Shown: piece by piece, positions 20,111 through 31,753 of the stretch
How positions within the stretch are numbered: position 1 is the first letter of the stretch
Layout of the letters: each line of letters starts with the position of its first letter
Source: Pontivivens nitratireducens
GTDB taxonomy: Bacteria > Pseudomonadota > Alphaproteobacteria > Rhodobacterales > Rhodobacteraceae
Length of the DNA: 64,000 nt
Assembly (NCBI RefSeq): GCF_014235845.1
Contig: NZ_JACJUQ010000007.1
Coordinates: 114,766-178,765, forward strand
Direction of reading: 5' to 3'
Notes under the pieces: generated by a model
The model's input: only the letters and a program-made list of their open reading frames with translations
The model's database searches: none
What the model was told of the DNA's origin: nothing
Made by a program: the position numbers and the translations under genes

Positions 20111-21781
20111 TCAGAACAGCCCGTCGATCTGCCCTGCCTCGTTGAGCGTGATCGTCTCGGCGCTCGGCATGCGAGGCAAACCCGGCATGGTCATGATCTC
20201 ACCACAGATGGCGACGATGAAGCCCGCGCCCGCGCTCAGGCGAACCTCGCGCACTGGCACGGAATGGCCCGTTGGTGCACCGCGCAGGTTCGGATCGGTC
20301 GAGAAACTGTAGGGAGTCTTGGCCATGCACACCGGCAGATGGCCGTAGCCGGCATCCTCCCACGCGCGCAGCTGGTCGCGGATTTTCTTGTCGGCCTGCA
20401 CGTCATCCGCGCGGTAAATGCGCCGGGCGATGGTCTGTATCTTCTCGAACAATGGCATGTCGTCGGGATAGAGCGGCGCGAAGTTCGCCATGTCCGCATC
20501 GGCAATCGCGGCGACCCGGGTGGCGAGGTCGGTTATCCCGGCGGAGCCTTGCGCCCAATGCCTGCACATGATCGCCTCGGTCCCCTGAGTGGTGACGTAG
20601 TCCTTCACCGCGTTCGCCTCCGCTTGGGTGTCGGTCGCGAAATGGTTGATCGCGACGATGACAGGTACGCCGAAGCTTTTGACGTTTTCGATATGCCGCC
20701 CCAGATTCGCACAGCCCGCTTGGACGGCGGCAACATCCTCCTGCCCCAGATCGGCCTTGGCCACGCCGCCGTTCATCTTCATCGCGCGAATGGTCGCGAC
20801 GACCACCGCCGGGGCGAGGTTCGCCTTGCGACACTTGATGTTCATGAACTTCTCGGCCCCCAGATCGGCGCCGAAGCCTGCCTCTGTCACCACATAATCG
20901 GCCAGCTTCAGTGCCGTTTTCGTGGCCACAATGGAATTGCAACCATGCGCGATATTGGCGAAGGGGCCGCCATGGACGAAGGCGGGATTGTTCTCCAACG
21001 TTTGCACCAGATTGGGCTGCATCGCCTGTTGCAGCAGTACGGTCATTGCGCCGTCCGCCTTGATGTCGCGGCAATAAACCGGAGTCTTGTCGCGCCTGTA
21101 GGCCACGATGATATCGCCCAGGCGCGCCTTGAGGTCGGCCAGGTCGGTGGACAGGCACAAAATGGCCATCACCTCGGAGGCGACAGTGATGTCGAACCCG
21201 GACTGGCTGGGGAAACCGTTCGTCACGCCGCCCAGCGATGTCACCACGTCGCGCAGGGCGCGGTCGTTCATGTCCATTACCCTGCGCCAGACGACACGGC
21301 GCTGGTCAATTTCCAGCGCGTTGCCCCAGTAGATATGGTTGTCGATCATCGCGCTCAGCAGATTGTGCGCCGAGGTGACGGCATGGAAATCACCTGTGAA
21401 ATGCAGGTTCATCTCCTCCATCGGGATCACCTGCGCGTAGCCGCCGCCAGCCGCCCCGCCCTTCATGCCGAAACACGGGCCGAGCGAAGCCTCGCGGATG
21501 CAGATCGCGGCCTTCTTGCCGATGGCGTTCAGTCCGTCACCCAGCCCGACGGTCGTCGTCGTCTTGCCCTCGCCCGCCGGGGTCGGATTGATGGCGGTCA
21601 CGAGGATCAGCTTGCCATCGGGACGGTCGGCCAGCGATGCAATGAACGCTTCGGATATCTTTGCCTTGTCGTGAGCGAAGGGCAAAAGGTGCTCCCACGC
21701 GATGCCCAGCTTCTGCCCGATCTGCTGTATCGGCAATTTGCTGGCCTCACGGGCGATCTCGATATCGGTCTTGTGCGCCAT
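20111..21781 (-). CDS. fhs: formate--tetrahydrofolate ligase
   Basis: ATP-dependent formation of 10-formyltetrahydrofolate from formate; 556 aa, the family length. Motifs: [20 protein letters not shown] (P-loop region), [40 protein letters not shown] and [16 protein letters not shown]. In marine alphaproteobacteria Fhs with FolD often supports formate and methyl-group oxidation. It heads the minus-strand group fhs - chorismate mutase - folD. Confidence 0.98.
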   Translation of the reverse strand: MAHKTDIEIAREASKLPIQQIGQKLGIAWEHLLPFAHDKAKISEAFIASLADRPDGKLILVTAINPTPAGEGKTTTTVGLGDGLNAIGKKAAICIREASLGPCFGMKGGAAGGGYAQVIPMEEMNLHFTGDFHAVTSAHNLLSAMIDNHIYWGNALEIDQRRVVWRRVMDMNDRALRDVVTSLGGVTNGFPSQSGFDITVASEVMAILCLSTDLADLKARLGDIIVAYRRDKTPVYCRDIKADGAMTVLLQQAMQPNLVQTLENNPAFVHGGPFANIAHGCNSIVATKTALKLADYVVTEAGFGADLGAEKFMNIKCRKANLAPAVVVATIRAMKMNGGVAKADLGQEDVAAVQAGCANLGRHIENVKSFGVPVIVAINHFATDTQAEANAVKDYVTTQGTEAIMCRHWAQGSAGITDLATRVAAIADADMANFAPLYPDDMPLFEKIQTIARRIYRADDVQADKKIRDQLRAWEDAGYGHLPVCMAKTPYSFSTDPNLRGAPTGHSVPVREVRLSAGAGFIVAICGEIMTMPGLPRMPSAETITLNEAGQIDGLF

Positions 21782-21920
21782 GTCGGGGGTCCTATCGGCC
21801 AGAATACACGAAACGGTATCGCATCACTCAAACCGACCGACGCCGCAGTGGGGCGCAGGTTTGCGACCCCTTCGCAACTGAGGACGACGTGGCGACGCAC
21901 TCGGGTTCAGGCCGGAAACG

Positions 21921-21954
21921 AAAACGCCGGAAGCTCTCAAGGCTCCCGGCGTTT
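21921..21954 (-). terminator. intrinsic terminator after ftsH
   Basis: Read on the minus strand, AAACGCCGGGAGCC pairs with the AGCTTCCGGCGTTTT arm (7-bp core ACGCCGG/CCGGCGT extended by GAGC/GCTC-type pairs) around a short loop, followed by TTTT. It lies about 25 bases past the ftsH stop. The plus-strand side also has a short T-rich tail, so it may work in both directions. Confidence 0.7.
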
Positions 21955-21976
21955 ATATCATCCTGGCCCAGCCCGT

Positions 21977-23896
<1,920 letters not shown>

Positions 23897-23979
23897 CAGA
23901 ATACTCCCGCACACCTGCGCGACCCTCATGCCGCGCTATTGTGTTATGGCTCACAACATAGACCTCCGACGGCAGGCAT

Positions 23980-25197
23980 TCAATGCGGGTCAGGCCCCGC
24001 AAAATGTCTCACCCGGAATGAGATGTCGCTGCGCGGTTTGAGCACGGGCGTCGCGACCACCTCATCCCCGTCCCATATGGCGGGCAAGGCATGGGCCGTC
24101 GTCGCGCGCACACCCCTTGGGCGGGCTCCGCACTGGCGCACCCCCTCCACGCCCAGCGGGCCGAGCTGGTATCCCGGTTTCAGAACGGAAACGGTCCAGC
24201 GATGGTCCCAGATGACGCGGCGTTCATTCATCGCGACCATTGGCGGCACGAAGGCGGGTTCGCGTGAAAACCGGCAGATGCGGTCCGCGCCGCTGATCTG
24301 CACTCCGCTGAGCGTGGACGCCTCACCCGCCAGAATTCGGCCGTGCAATCGCACGATCGCCTCGAAACGCGGCGCATGAATCGAACCTGAGAAATAGCGC
24401 AGAATGTCGCGCAGCAACTGCTGCTGCAGGATCGCGGGAGCCTGATCGAATACGATTTTCGACAGGATGATCTCTCCGAAACGCGTCTGGCTCAGGCAGT
24501 TTCGGGCCAAATCCGCAACGTGCCGGTCCACCACGATTCTGCTGTCGCGCAAGCGGTGCGCTGTTTGCGCAATGCGGCCCGCGTCGATGTCGATGCCCCG
24601 CAGAACGGCAAGGGCCTTTCGCGTTCGGGCCCGCTGGTACAGGTCATCCTCGTTCGAAGGATCGTCGTGCCAGGTCTGGTTCCTCTCGGTCAGAAAGCCA
24701 CGCAAATCGCTGCGTCCGGTGTTCAGCATGGGCCGCAACCACCTCACGCCGTTGCCATCCGAAACGGCCTGCATCGCGCTCAACCCTGCAAGGCCGGACC
24801 CGCGGGCCAGCCGCATCAGGAATGTCTCTGCCAGATCATCGCGTGTGTGCCCTAGAACGACGGTGCGACCGCCCTCGGCCACGATCCAGTCGGCCAGAAG
24901 TGTACGCCGCGCGTGTCGTGCTTGTTCCGCCAGATTGCCCGTGGCGTCAGGCGCGCGGTGCCAGTTCAGAACGACATGCGGCAGATCGAGGTCGCGACAC
25001 AGCCGCCCGACCCAGCGCGCCTCCTCGGCGCTTTCGCTTCGCAGGGCGTGATCCACGGTCGCGACCTTCAGCGCGACCTCGCGGGAGTTTGCCCAATCGC
25101 GCAGCGCGATCAGAAGCGCCACTGAATCGCCGCCGCCCGATACGGCGACGCCCAGCGGACCGTGCAACCGTTGCGAGAGGACATCGTGGTCCAGCAT
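23980..25197 (-). CDS. tilS: tRNA(Ile)-lysidine synthetase
   Basis: Ligates lysine to the wobble cytidine of the AUA-decoding tRNA-Ile. The PP-loop ATPase motif SGGGDS is at residues 20-25 (GVAVSGGGDSVALLIAL). Further family features are TVDHALRSESAEEARWV, LGHTRDDLAETFLMRLARG and WLRPML. It is 405 aa with a divergent C-terminal region. The gene starts 4 bases after the stop of cpoB and precedes ftsH, the usual alphaproteobacterial arrangement at the end of the Tol-Pal cluster. Confidence 0.95.
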   Translation of the reverse strand: MLDHDVLSQRLHGPLGVAVSGGGDSVALLIALRDWANSREVALKVATVDHALRSESAEEARWVGRLCRDLDLPHVVLNWHRAPDATGNLAEQARHARRTLLADWIVAEGGRTVVLGHTRDDLAETFLMRLARGSGLAGLSAMQAVSDGNGVRWLRPMLNTGRSDLRGFLTERNQTWHDDPSNEDDLYQRARTRKALAVLRGIDIDAGRIAQTAHRLRDSRIVVDRHVADLARNCLSQTRFGEIILSKIVFDQAPAILQQQLLRDILRYFSGSIHAPRFEAIVRLHGRILAGEASTLSGVQISGADRICRFSREPAFVPPMVAMNERRVIWDHRWTVSVLKPGYQLGPLGVEGVRQCGARPRGVRATTAHALPAIWDGDEVVATPVLKPRSDISFRVRHFAGPDPH

Positions 25198-25200
25198 CGT

Positions 25201-26058
25201 CTATAAGCAGCCGAGCCCTTGCTTCGCCTCGATTATGCTCGACACATACTCGTCGCCCTGATCGGTGAAGCGGTCGAGCGCCTCGTCATAGGTCAGACAG
25301 GCTTCGGTCTGTTGCCCGATCTGGCCCAATGCCCCCGCCAGGCGGCGCAGGGCCTCGGGCGCATCGTCCCCCTCAGGTGCGGCGGAAAATGCGTTGAGAT
25401 AGTTGATCGCCGCCGCGCGAGGCTGGTTCAGCCCATCATAGCTGAGGGCGGCGAAATACCGGGCCCTGGTGGTCAACGGGCCGCCGGGGAACGTCTCGAT
25501 GAAGCGTTCAAACTCCGCCACCGCTGCGGAATAATCACCGGCATCGTACATCCTCTTCGCGGCGTCGAACGCCGATTGTTCGGTCAGCGCGACCTGCGGG
25601 GCAGCGGATGATGCCCCGTCCGGGGTAGGGGATGTGGCACCGCCCAGATCGGATGCGGGTGCGACGAATGCGGTGTCGCCGCCCTCCAGTTCGGTCAGCC
25701 GGAAATCCATGTCCGCGATGCGCCGTCCGCCATCCTCGGCCACGCTGCGAACCTCGAACTGGATTTCCTCCACCCTACCCGTCAGCGTGCGGATTCGCGC
25801 TTCGATCGCGTCGAGCCGCGCCAGGGTTTCCGCATCTAGCGGCACACCGGAAGAAACCTGCCCGGTGCTGACGAGTTGCGTTCTGAGTTGCTGCAAATCC
25901 TGATCGAGTTGCTGAAGGCTGAGCCGCACATCCTCCAGACTCATTTCCGGCGATTGCGTTCCGTCCAGCACTTCCTGCAGCGGATCGGCTCCAGTCTGTG
26001 CGCCCACCGCCAACGGTGACATCGCAAGTCCGACGATCAGAATTCCACGCAACCACAT
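25201..26058 (-). CDS. cpoB: Tol-Pal system protein CpoB (YbgF)
   Basis: Periplasmic partner of the Tol-Pal complex that coordinates peptidoglycan synthesis with outer-membrane constriction. It is 285 aa: signal peptide MWLRGILIVGLAMSPLAVGA, a coiled-coil trimerisation segment (SLQQLDQDLQQLRTQLV, LDAIEARIRTLTGRVEEIQF), a Ser/Ala/Pro-rich linker, and C-terminal TPR repeats (AAKRMYDAGDYSAAVAEFER, TRARYFAALSYDGLNQPRAA). It is the last tol gene, with tilS directly after it. Confidence 0.93.
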   Translation of the reverse strand: MWLRGILIVGLAMSPLAVGAQTGADPLQEVLDGTQSPEMSLEDVRLSLQQLDQDLQQLRTQLVSTGQVSSGVPLDAETLARLDAIEARIRTLTGRVEEIQFEVRSVAEDGGRRIADMDFRLTELEGGDTAFVAPASDLGGATSPTPDGASSAAPQVALTEQSAFDAAKRMYDAGDYSAAVAEFERFIETFPGGPLTTRARYFAALSYDGLNQPRAAAINYLNAFSAAPEGDDAPEALRRLAGALGQIGQQTEACLTYDEALDRFTDQGDEYVSSIIEAKQGLGCL

Positions 26059-26118
26059 AATTCGCCCCTTACACTGCCTGAAAGGCGCGACCGCATCGGC
26101 CGCGCCCTCACGTCGATA

Positions 26119-26631
26119 TCAGCTGCCGACCGCGCCGGCGATAACCGTTACGGTGCGCCGGTTCTGTGCCCAGCACCGCTCATCCGAGCACAGCTCGACC
26201 GGGCGTTCCTTGCCGTAGCTGACCGTGCTCATCCGCGAGGGGGAAATTCCCTGAGCGACGAGGTAGTCGTATGCCGCCTGTGCACGGCGCGCGCCCAGGG
26301 CCAGGTTGTACTCCCGCGTGCCGCGCTCATCCGCGTGGCCTTGCAGTGTCAGGTTGCGATCCGGAAACCGCTTGAGCCAATCCGCCTGCAGGTTCAGCGT
26401 GCTTTGCGCCGCAGTGCTCAGTGAGCTGGATGCGGTGTCGAAGAACACACGGTCCCCCACCGCCGTGGTGAAATATGCCAGCGAGCTTTGATCGACCGCA
26501 TTGCTGGGGGCACCGCCACCCGCGCCCATACCGCCGAGCATTCCCGATCCGGCGGCGTCGTCATCTGCCGTGGTGCACGCCGCCAGCGACAGGGCCAGGG
26601 CCGCTGCTGCAACTAGTTTCATGGTTTTCAT
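26119..26631 (-). CDS. pal: peptidoglycan-associated lipoprotein
   Basis: Outer-membrane lipoprotein that binds peptidoglycan and TolB. It is 170 aa: signal peptide with lipobox LAAC (MKTMKLVAAAALALSLAAC), a Gly/Ala linker, then the OmpA-like domain with VFFDTASSSLS and the diaminopimelate-binding region LQGHADERGTREYNLALGAR. The C-terminus SYGKERPVELCSDERCWAQN has two Cys. It sits between tolB and cpoB. Confidence 0.96.
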   Translation of the reverse strand: MKTMKLVAAAALALSLAACTTADDDAAGSGMLGGMGAGGGAPSNAVDQSSLAYFTTAVGDRVFFDTASSSLSTAAQSTLNLQADWLKRFPDRNLTLQGHADERGTREYNLALGARRAQAAYDYLVAQGISPSRMSTVSYGKERPVELCSDERCWAQNRRTVTVIAGAVGS

Positions 26632-26686
26632 TTCTAACTGTCCTCTACTCTTGTCTGTAACGACGACCCGGGTGATGGGTCTCTGC

Positions 26687-28012
26687 TCAATTTGAGCGCA
26701 GCCTGGACCAGTTCGGGTCCGACGCTCCGCCCGGGGTTTGTACGTAACGCAGATTGCGACCGGTCACGTCGACCGATACGAGGGATGCCGCCCCCAACGG
26801 CCCCGGCGTTTCTCTGAAGAACATCAATACACGACCGTTGGGCGACCATGTAGGCCCCTCGTCGAGGAAGGATGCCGTCAACAATTGCTCGCCCGTGCCA
26901 TCGACGTTCATCACGCCGACATGGAACCGGCCGCTAACCTGCTTGGTAAAGGCGATCTTGTCGCCGCGCGGGCTCCACACCGGGGTGCCGTAAAGGCCCG
27001 TTCCGAAGCTAATGCGCTGCGCCGGACCGCCGGACGCGGACATGACGTAGAGCTGCTGCGATCCGCCCTGATCGCTCTCAAACACGATACGCTGACCATC
27101 CGGGGAATAGCTGGGCGCGGTGTCGATCGCCGGGCTGCGCGTCAGGCGGGTGCGGGTCTGCGTGGACAGGTCCAGCGTATAGATATCCGTGTTTGCGCCA
27201 TCGGTCTGGCTATAGATCACACGTCTGCCATCGGGCGAGAATCTCGGCGCGAAGGTCATGCCCTGCGAGACACCCAATGTACGCCGCTGATCCGTGGCCA
27301 GATCATGCAGATAGACCTGAGGTGAGCCTGAAGCGTAGCTCGTATACAGCACCGAACGCCCGTCCGGCGCAAACCGGGGCGCGAAGACCAGATCCTGCCC
27401 CCCCGTGATATAACGTACGTTCGCGCCGTCCTGATCCATCACCGCGATGCGCTTGACGCGGCTGCTCTTGGGGCCCGATTCGGACACGAAAACGACTTCG
27501 CTGTCGAAATATGGCGCCTCACCCGTCAGCCGGGAATAGATCACGTCGGCCACGCGATGCGCGACCTGTCGCCAGTTCTGCGATGTTGTCGACAGGCTGA
27601 CGCCCTGCCCGATCTCGGACGATCCGAAAACGTCCCACAACCGCATATCGACCGTCACACGCCCGTCCGAGCCGGTGGACACGTTGCCGGCAATCAAGGC
27701 CTGCGCGTTGATGATCTGCCAATCCGCAAAGACCGGCTGGGCATCGACCCCCACCGCAGGCGTGATGAAGGCCGTGGCGGGGATCTGCCGGAACAGCCCC
27801 GTATTACCGAGATCGGCCAGAATCACGCTGGTAATCTGAGATGCCAGTTCGGCTGAGGCCGCGTCACGCGCCACGAAATTCGGCACCGCTATGGGCATCG
27901 GTTCGATTACGCCCTGATCGATCGTAACCCGCAGCGGGCCCGAGGATTGCTGCGCCACGGCCTGCGTCGCGCCGAACACCATCGCCAGAATGAGAAAAAA
28001 TCTTGTCAACAT
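26687..28012 (-). CDS. tolB: Tol-Pal translocation protein TolB
   Basis: Periplasmic beta-propeller protein linking TolA to Pal. It is 441 aa with signal peptide [20 protein letters not shown], an N-terminal alpha/beta domain, and WD-like propeller blades recognisable by repeated [11 protein letters not shown] / [12 protein letters not shown] / [12 protein letters not shown] and [12 protein letters not shown] motifs. Placed between tolA and pal, in the standard order. Confidence 0.97.
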   Translation of the reverse strand: MLTRFFLILAMVFGATQAVAQQSSGPLRVTIDQGVIEPMPIAVPNFVARDAASAELASQITSVILADLGNTGLFRQIPATAFITPAVGVDAQPVFADWQIINAQALIAGNVSTGSDGRVTVDMRLWDVFGSSEIGQGVSLSTTSQNWRQVAHRVADVIYSRLTGEAPYFDSEVVFVSESGPKSSRVKRIAVMDQDGANVRYITGGQDLVFAPRFAPDGRSVLYTSYASGSPQVYLHDLATDQRRTLGVSQGMTFAPRFSPDGRRVIYSQTDGANTDIYTLDLSTQTRTRLTRSPAIDTAPSYSPDGQRIVFESDQGGSQQLYVMSASGGPAQRISFGTGLYGTPVWSPRGDKIAFTKQVSGRFHVGVMNVDGTGEQLLTASFLDEGPTWSPNGRVLMFFRETPGPLGAASLVSVDVTGRNLRYVQTPGGASDPNWSRLRSN

Positions 28013-28056
28013 ACGCCAAGTCTACCTTTTCATACTGCTTTAAGAAAGAACCGTGC

Positions 28057-29334
28057 TCACGATCCGAATCCAACGACTGTCTTGCTGGGATCGAAGGTGA
28101 TCTCGATTTCCTGCCATTGCCCGTACTTGTCCACCGGAAGGATGATCGCCCCGGCATTGCTCGCCTGCATGATGGCACTGCGCGCCACGCTGAATGCAAG
28201 GGCATAAGCGCCATCGGGCGAAGATGGTCTGATCGGGCGGACATCGCCCACCACACGTCCACTGCGATCCAGCGTGATTCCAACAGTGACGACCAACTGA
28301 TCGCCACCCTCCAGTCCGGCGACCCGACCGACATTCCACTTGCTGGAGATCGCGCTGGTCAGGTTGCCGATTTCACCCGATGTCAGGGGCGGCCCCTGCG
28401 GGATGGACGTGGCCTGCCGTTCGGGTGCGTCGACCGCGGGCGGCTGATCCGGAGTGCTCGCGGCGGGTTCAACGGGTTCGGCGGGCTGCTCCGTCGTCTC
28501 GACCGTTCGCACGGGTTGCGTGACCGGTTCGCGGATTTCAGGGCGTGCCTGCGGCCGGACCGAGGCGAGCGGTGCGCCATCGTCCTGCGGCGCAGGCTCC
28601 GCCGCCAACGCGTCGAGCGGGTCGGCATCGAGCGGATCCGTGTCGAGGGGGGTCGGCTCCGGCTCCGGCAAATCCTCGGCAATCTCGGGGATGATCTCCG
28701 TCGCGGCCTCCTCAGGCGCTGTGGCCTCCTGCGGGGGGAGGTCTGTCGTTCCCTCGGTGCTCAGCCGGATTTCCTCCTGCGTCTCATCGGCGGTCCTGAC
28801 ATCCTCAGGCGGGGCGGCGGCGGGCGCCGTGTCAATGCGCAGACTCGGGGCCTGCGGGCGCGGTGGAGACATGCCCGCAGGACGGTCGAGGGATTCCGGA
28901 CGCGGCTCAGGCCGGGCCACGGGGCTGTTCAGCGCCGTATCGAACGCGCCGGGCAGCTCTGGCGCCAGGGTCGTGACCTCATCATCGACCGTGACCCGGT
29001 TTGTGGTCAGGACCGCCGACAGATCGGCCTGCGCGTCCGCCTCAGTCGGGGCGTCGGGTCCGTCCAGCTCGTTTATCGTGACGTCCATCTCCGCATCCGG
29101 TCGCGCCGCATCCAGGTTCTCCTCCCCCGGGGCGGCCAGTGCATCAAGTGTTGTCATCGGCACGGTTTGCGGCGCCTGTGAAACAGCGGCGTCAAACTGC
29201 GATTCCGTTAGGATCGAAACCTGCGCCACACGGATGGTTTCCTCCTCGTCCCGGTCAAACCACGGGATGCTTACCAGCGACGCCACGATCAGCAGGGCGT
29301 GAAGCCCGGCGGATATCTTCAGGGCGTTGCGCAT
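28057..29334 (-). CDS. tolA: Tol-Pal protein TolA
   Basis: Inner-membrane protein spanning the periplasm to energise the Tol-Pal system. It is 425 aa from ATG 29334 (GAGGATGCC before it, 7 bases after tolR). One N-terminal membrane helix (ALKISAGLHALLIVASLVSI) is followed by about 280 residues very rich in Pro, Glu, Ala and Thr, here acidic and low-complexity instead of the Lys/Ala-rich stalk of E. coli. The C-terminal TonB/TolA-like domain covers TSAISSKWNVGR...LDRSGRVVGDVRPI...FSVARSAIMQASNAG. The stalk is the divergent part; position in the operon makes the call firm. Confidence 0.92.
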   Translation of the reverse strand: MRNALKISAGLHALLIVASLVSIPWFDRDEEETIRVAQVSILTESQFDAAVSQAPQTVPMTTLDALAAPGEENLDAARPDAEMDVTINELDGPDAPTEADAQADLSAVLTTNRVTVDDEVTTLAPELPGAFDTALNSPVARPEPRPESLDRPAGMSPPRPQAPSLRIDTAPAAAPPEDVRTADETQEEIRLSTEGTTDLPPQEATAPEEAATEIIPEIAEDLPEPEPTPLDTDPLDADPLDALAAEPAPQDDGAPLASVRPQARPEIREPVTQPVRTVETTEQPAEPVEPAASTPDQPPAVDAPERQATSIPQGPPLTSGEIGNLTSAISSKWNVGRVAGLEGGDQLVVTVGITLDRSGRVVGDVRPIRPSSPDGAYALAFSVARSAIMQASNAGAIILPVDKYGQWQEIEITFDPSKTVVGFGS

Positions 29335-29341
29335 GGCATCC

Positions 29342-29827
29342 TCACTCGGACGGAGCGGTCGGCGCCGCACCGTCGAATTCAGGGCCACCATTGCTGGTCA
29401 CGAGGTTGATCTGGTTGAAACCCGCATTGTTCAACGCGCCCATGACCTGCGCCACCTGCGCATAGGGAATTGCCCCGTCGGCGCGCAGGAAAACCGCGTT
29501 CGAGGTCCGCTCAACCGCGATGGCGCGCATGCGCGGGATCAGTTCCTCCCGCGCGATGGGGGTGTCTTGCAGGACGATTTCCCCGGCGGCGGTCAGGCTC
29601 AGCGTCAGAGGGCGCTCATCCTCCTGCGGCAGCGCACCGGCGGCCGTATCGGGAAGCTCGACCGGCACGCCCGAGGACAGCAGCGGCGCCGCGACCATGA
29701 AGATGATCAGCAGCACCAGCATCACGTCCACGAACGGCGTCACGTTGATCTCGCTCATCGCGGCCGAGCGGCCGCGCCTGCGTCGCCGTCCCCCGCCGCC
29801 AGAGCGTTGTATGGTGCCTGCCCCCAT
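29342..29827 (-). CDS. tolR: biopolymer transport protein TolR
   Basis: ExbD/TolR proton-channel subunit, 161 aa. A basic N-terminus (GGGGRRRRRGRSAAMSEINV) precedes the single membrane helix TPFVDVMLVLLIIFMVAAP, whose Asp is the proton-path residue. The periplasmic domain follows (GVPVELPDTAAGALP...PLTLSLTAAGEIVL). Starts 3 bases after tolQ ends; tolA follows. Confidence 0.95.
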   Translation of the reverse strand: MGAGTIQRSGGGGRRRRRGRSAAMSEINVTPFVDVMLVLLIIFMVAAPLLSSGVPVELPDTAAGALPQEDERPLTLSLTAAGEIVLQDTPIAREELIPRMRAIAVERTSNAVFLRADGAIPYAQVAQVMGALNNAGFNQINLVTSNGGPEFDGAAPTAPSE

Positions 29828-29830
29828 CCC

Positions 29831-30532
29831 TCAGTCCGCCCGACGTTCGAGCTGACGCGACAGGATCATCGCGAATTCATCGGCGAAATTCTCATGCGTG
29901 CCGCCGATGCGGTCACTGTCACCGCTCAACTTGTTGTAGAAGATAACCGCAGGGATCGCCGCGAGCAGACCCAGCGCGGTCGCCAGCAAGGCCTCGGCAA
30001 TGCCGGGGGCCACGACGGCCAGATCAGTGGATTGCTGAACGGCGATCTCCTCGAACGCATGTTTGATGCCCCAGACGGTGCCGAACAGGCCGATAAAGGG
30101 CGAAACGGCGCCGATGGTCGCCAGATAGCCCAGACCGCGGTTCAGCCTCTCGCTCTCCCGCGCGATGACCACGTTCATGGCCCGGTCGATACGTTGCTGC
30201 GCCCCGGCAATGAAGCCGTGATTGGGTTGCGCCTTGCCCCATTCCTCCATCCCGGCGGCAAAGATCGTCGCGCAGGGTGCGTCGGGTTCCGGGCCTATAT
30301 CGGCGTGAATCTCGTCGAGCATGCGGCCTGACCAGAATACCCGCTCGAACTCGGCATCCGCGCTGCGCACCTTGCGAAAGGATGTCAGCCGGTCGAAGAT
30401 GATCGCCCATGACCAGATCGAGGCGCAGACAAGCAGCAACATCACCAGCTTGACCGTGAGGGTCGCTCTCAAAAACAAGGCCAGCAACGAGAAATCGATT
30501 TCGCTTGCCGCGCCCAATACGTCCGTTTCCAT
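29831..30532 (-). CDS. tolQ: Tol-Pal proton channel subunit TolQ
   Basis: ExbB/TolQ family, 233 aa, inner membrane. Three membrane segments: about residues 14-36 (LLALFLRATLTVKLVMLLLV), 130-155 (LGYLATIGAVSPFIGLFGTV) and 170-200 (PGIAEALLATALGLLAAIPA), with the conserved GLFGTVWGI and the third-helix Thr/Ala residues of the proton path. It heads the tolQRAB-pal-cpoB run; ybgC lies 124 bases upstream on the same strand. Confidence 0.96.
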   Translation of the reverse strand: METDVLGAASEIDFSLLALFLRATLTVKLVMLLLVCASIWSWAIIFDRLTSFRKVRSADAEFERVFWSGRMLDEIHADIGPEPDAPCATIFAAGMEEWGKAQPNHGFIAGAQQRIDRAMNVVIARESERLNRGLGYLATIGAVSPFIGLFGTVWGIKHAFEEIAVQQSTDLAVVAPGIAEALLATALGLLAAIPAVIFYNKLSGDSDRIGGTHENFADEFAMILSRQLERRAD

Positions 30533-30656
30533 ATGCCTGCCGCCCGTTCGTTACGCCCGGCCTCCGGGTCGTGTTTTGTCAATCTATTCCAGTTTACCTG
30601 GCTGATATGCAAGTCTCGCCAGTGCTGAACACGTAAAATTCACCCCTGCGCACAGG

Positions 30657-31055
30657 CTAGCCCATGAACACGGCGAGTTTGCGGCGGATTTCCGCCGGAA
30701 GCCGCGCCGCGCGTCCTGACATGTCCATCACCGCGCAGTCGATCCGCGCATCGAGCAGTTTTTCATCCCCGCGCCAGACACTCTGCGGCATGGTGAAACG
30801 TGCGCCGCGCATATCCTCCAGCGTCGTCTGAACCCGCAGCAGATCCTCGAAGCGGGCGGGCCGCAAGTAATCCGCCTCCACCCGGCGCACCACGAAAACC
30901 AGACCAGCGTCGCGCATCTCCAGTTGGCTGATGCCAGCCTCCCGCACGGCATCCGAGCGTCCGCGTTCGAGAAATTTCAGATAGTTCGCATAATACACTA
31001 CACCGCCCATGTCGGTGTCCTCATAATAGACGCGAATTTGCGTATTGTGGACCAT
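30657..31055 (-). CDS. ybgC: tol-pal system acyl-CoA thioesterase
   Basis: Hotdog-fold thioesterase, 132 aa from ATG 31055 with GGAGGCGGGATC before it. The signature YYEDTDMGGVVYYANYLKF contains the catalytic Asp. The family acts on short or acyl-carrier-bound substrates and is the conserved first gene of tol operons, though its role in the complex is unresolved. Confidence 0.95.
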   Translation of the reverse strand: MVHNTQIRVYYEDTDMGGVVYYANYLKFLERGRSDAVREAGISQLEMRDAGLVFVVRRVEADYLRPARFEDLLRVQTTLEDMRGARFTMPQSVWRGDEKLLDARIDCAVMDMSGRAARLPAEIRRKLAVFMG

Positions 31056-31119
31056 GATCCCGCCTCCGGCATGCTGCCCGGATGGCCTATCATTCCTGTG
31101 ACGAGGCCACAACGACCGC

Positions 31120-31749
31120 TCAGCGTGCGGTCAGTCGGGCCTGCATCCGCAAGGCATGGCTGGCATCGCTCGCAGCGGCGGGCAGCGCGGCGGAATAGGC
31201 GACGCGAACGACATCCGCGATCTCGGGCCGGATCACGGCAGGACCGCCCTCACGCACGATCGCCAGCGGCGACACATCGGTGAAGGCAAGATCGGACCAC
31301 AGCAATATGGACTGCACCGCCTGCCCCAGCGCCAGCGTTTCCGCCGGAATGTCGCGCATGTGCTCATCCATCCTGACGAACACGAAGCAGGCACGAATGC
31401 CGCCCTCGGCATCGAAGCGAAAGATCCGGTACTGGTTCGCATCCGCGCCCTGCAAACGGGACACGAGCGTCGGCAGTTCTGGAATCAGCCGGTGCAGGTC
31501 GGGCGTATCGCTCAGCTCCGCCCAGTCGCGCAGAAAGAACCACATCATGTTCGAGCCAAGCTCAGGGTCGGTTTCCGCCAGGGGCGTTCCCGTCAACGAG
31601 GTGACGGCTTGCAAGGCGCTCTTTACCACCGCGATGGTTTCATCCTCGACGCCGAAAACCACCGGGGCGACCGGGCGGTTCCAGCGCGCGAACACATAGG
31701 TGCCGTCGGAACGGGTGAACAGTTTGCTCAGATCGAACGGATCGGACAT
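31120..31749 (-). CDS. conserved hypothetical between ruvB and ybgC
   Basis: A 209 aa protein from ATG 31749, four bases after the ruvB stop, so it is translated as part of the ruv run. It is soluble: no signal peptide and no convincing membrane helix. Visible blocks are TYVFARWNRPVAPVVFGVED, NMMWFFLRDWAELSDTPDLH and FRFDAEGGIRACFVFVRMD. I do not know the family. Its fixed place between recombination and Tol genes suggests a conserved housekeeping role, but that is inference. Confidence 0.75.
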   Translation of the reverse strand: MSDPFDLSKLFTRSDGTYVFARWNRPVAPVVFGVEDETIAVVKSALQAVTSLTGTPLAETDPELGSNMMWFFLRDWAELSDTPDLHRLIPELPTLVSRLQGADANQYRIFRFDAEGGIRACFVFVRMDEHMRDIPAETLALGQAVQSILLWSDLAFTDVSPLAIVREGGPAVIRPEIADVVRVAYSAALPAAASDASHALRMQARLTAR

Positions 31750-31753
31750 GGAC

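Noticed and set aside
28057..29334. Pro/Glu-rich region of tolA as a separate mobile or repeat element
   Set aside because: It is the expected low-complexity stalk of TolA, in frame between the membrane helix and the C-terminal domain.
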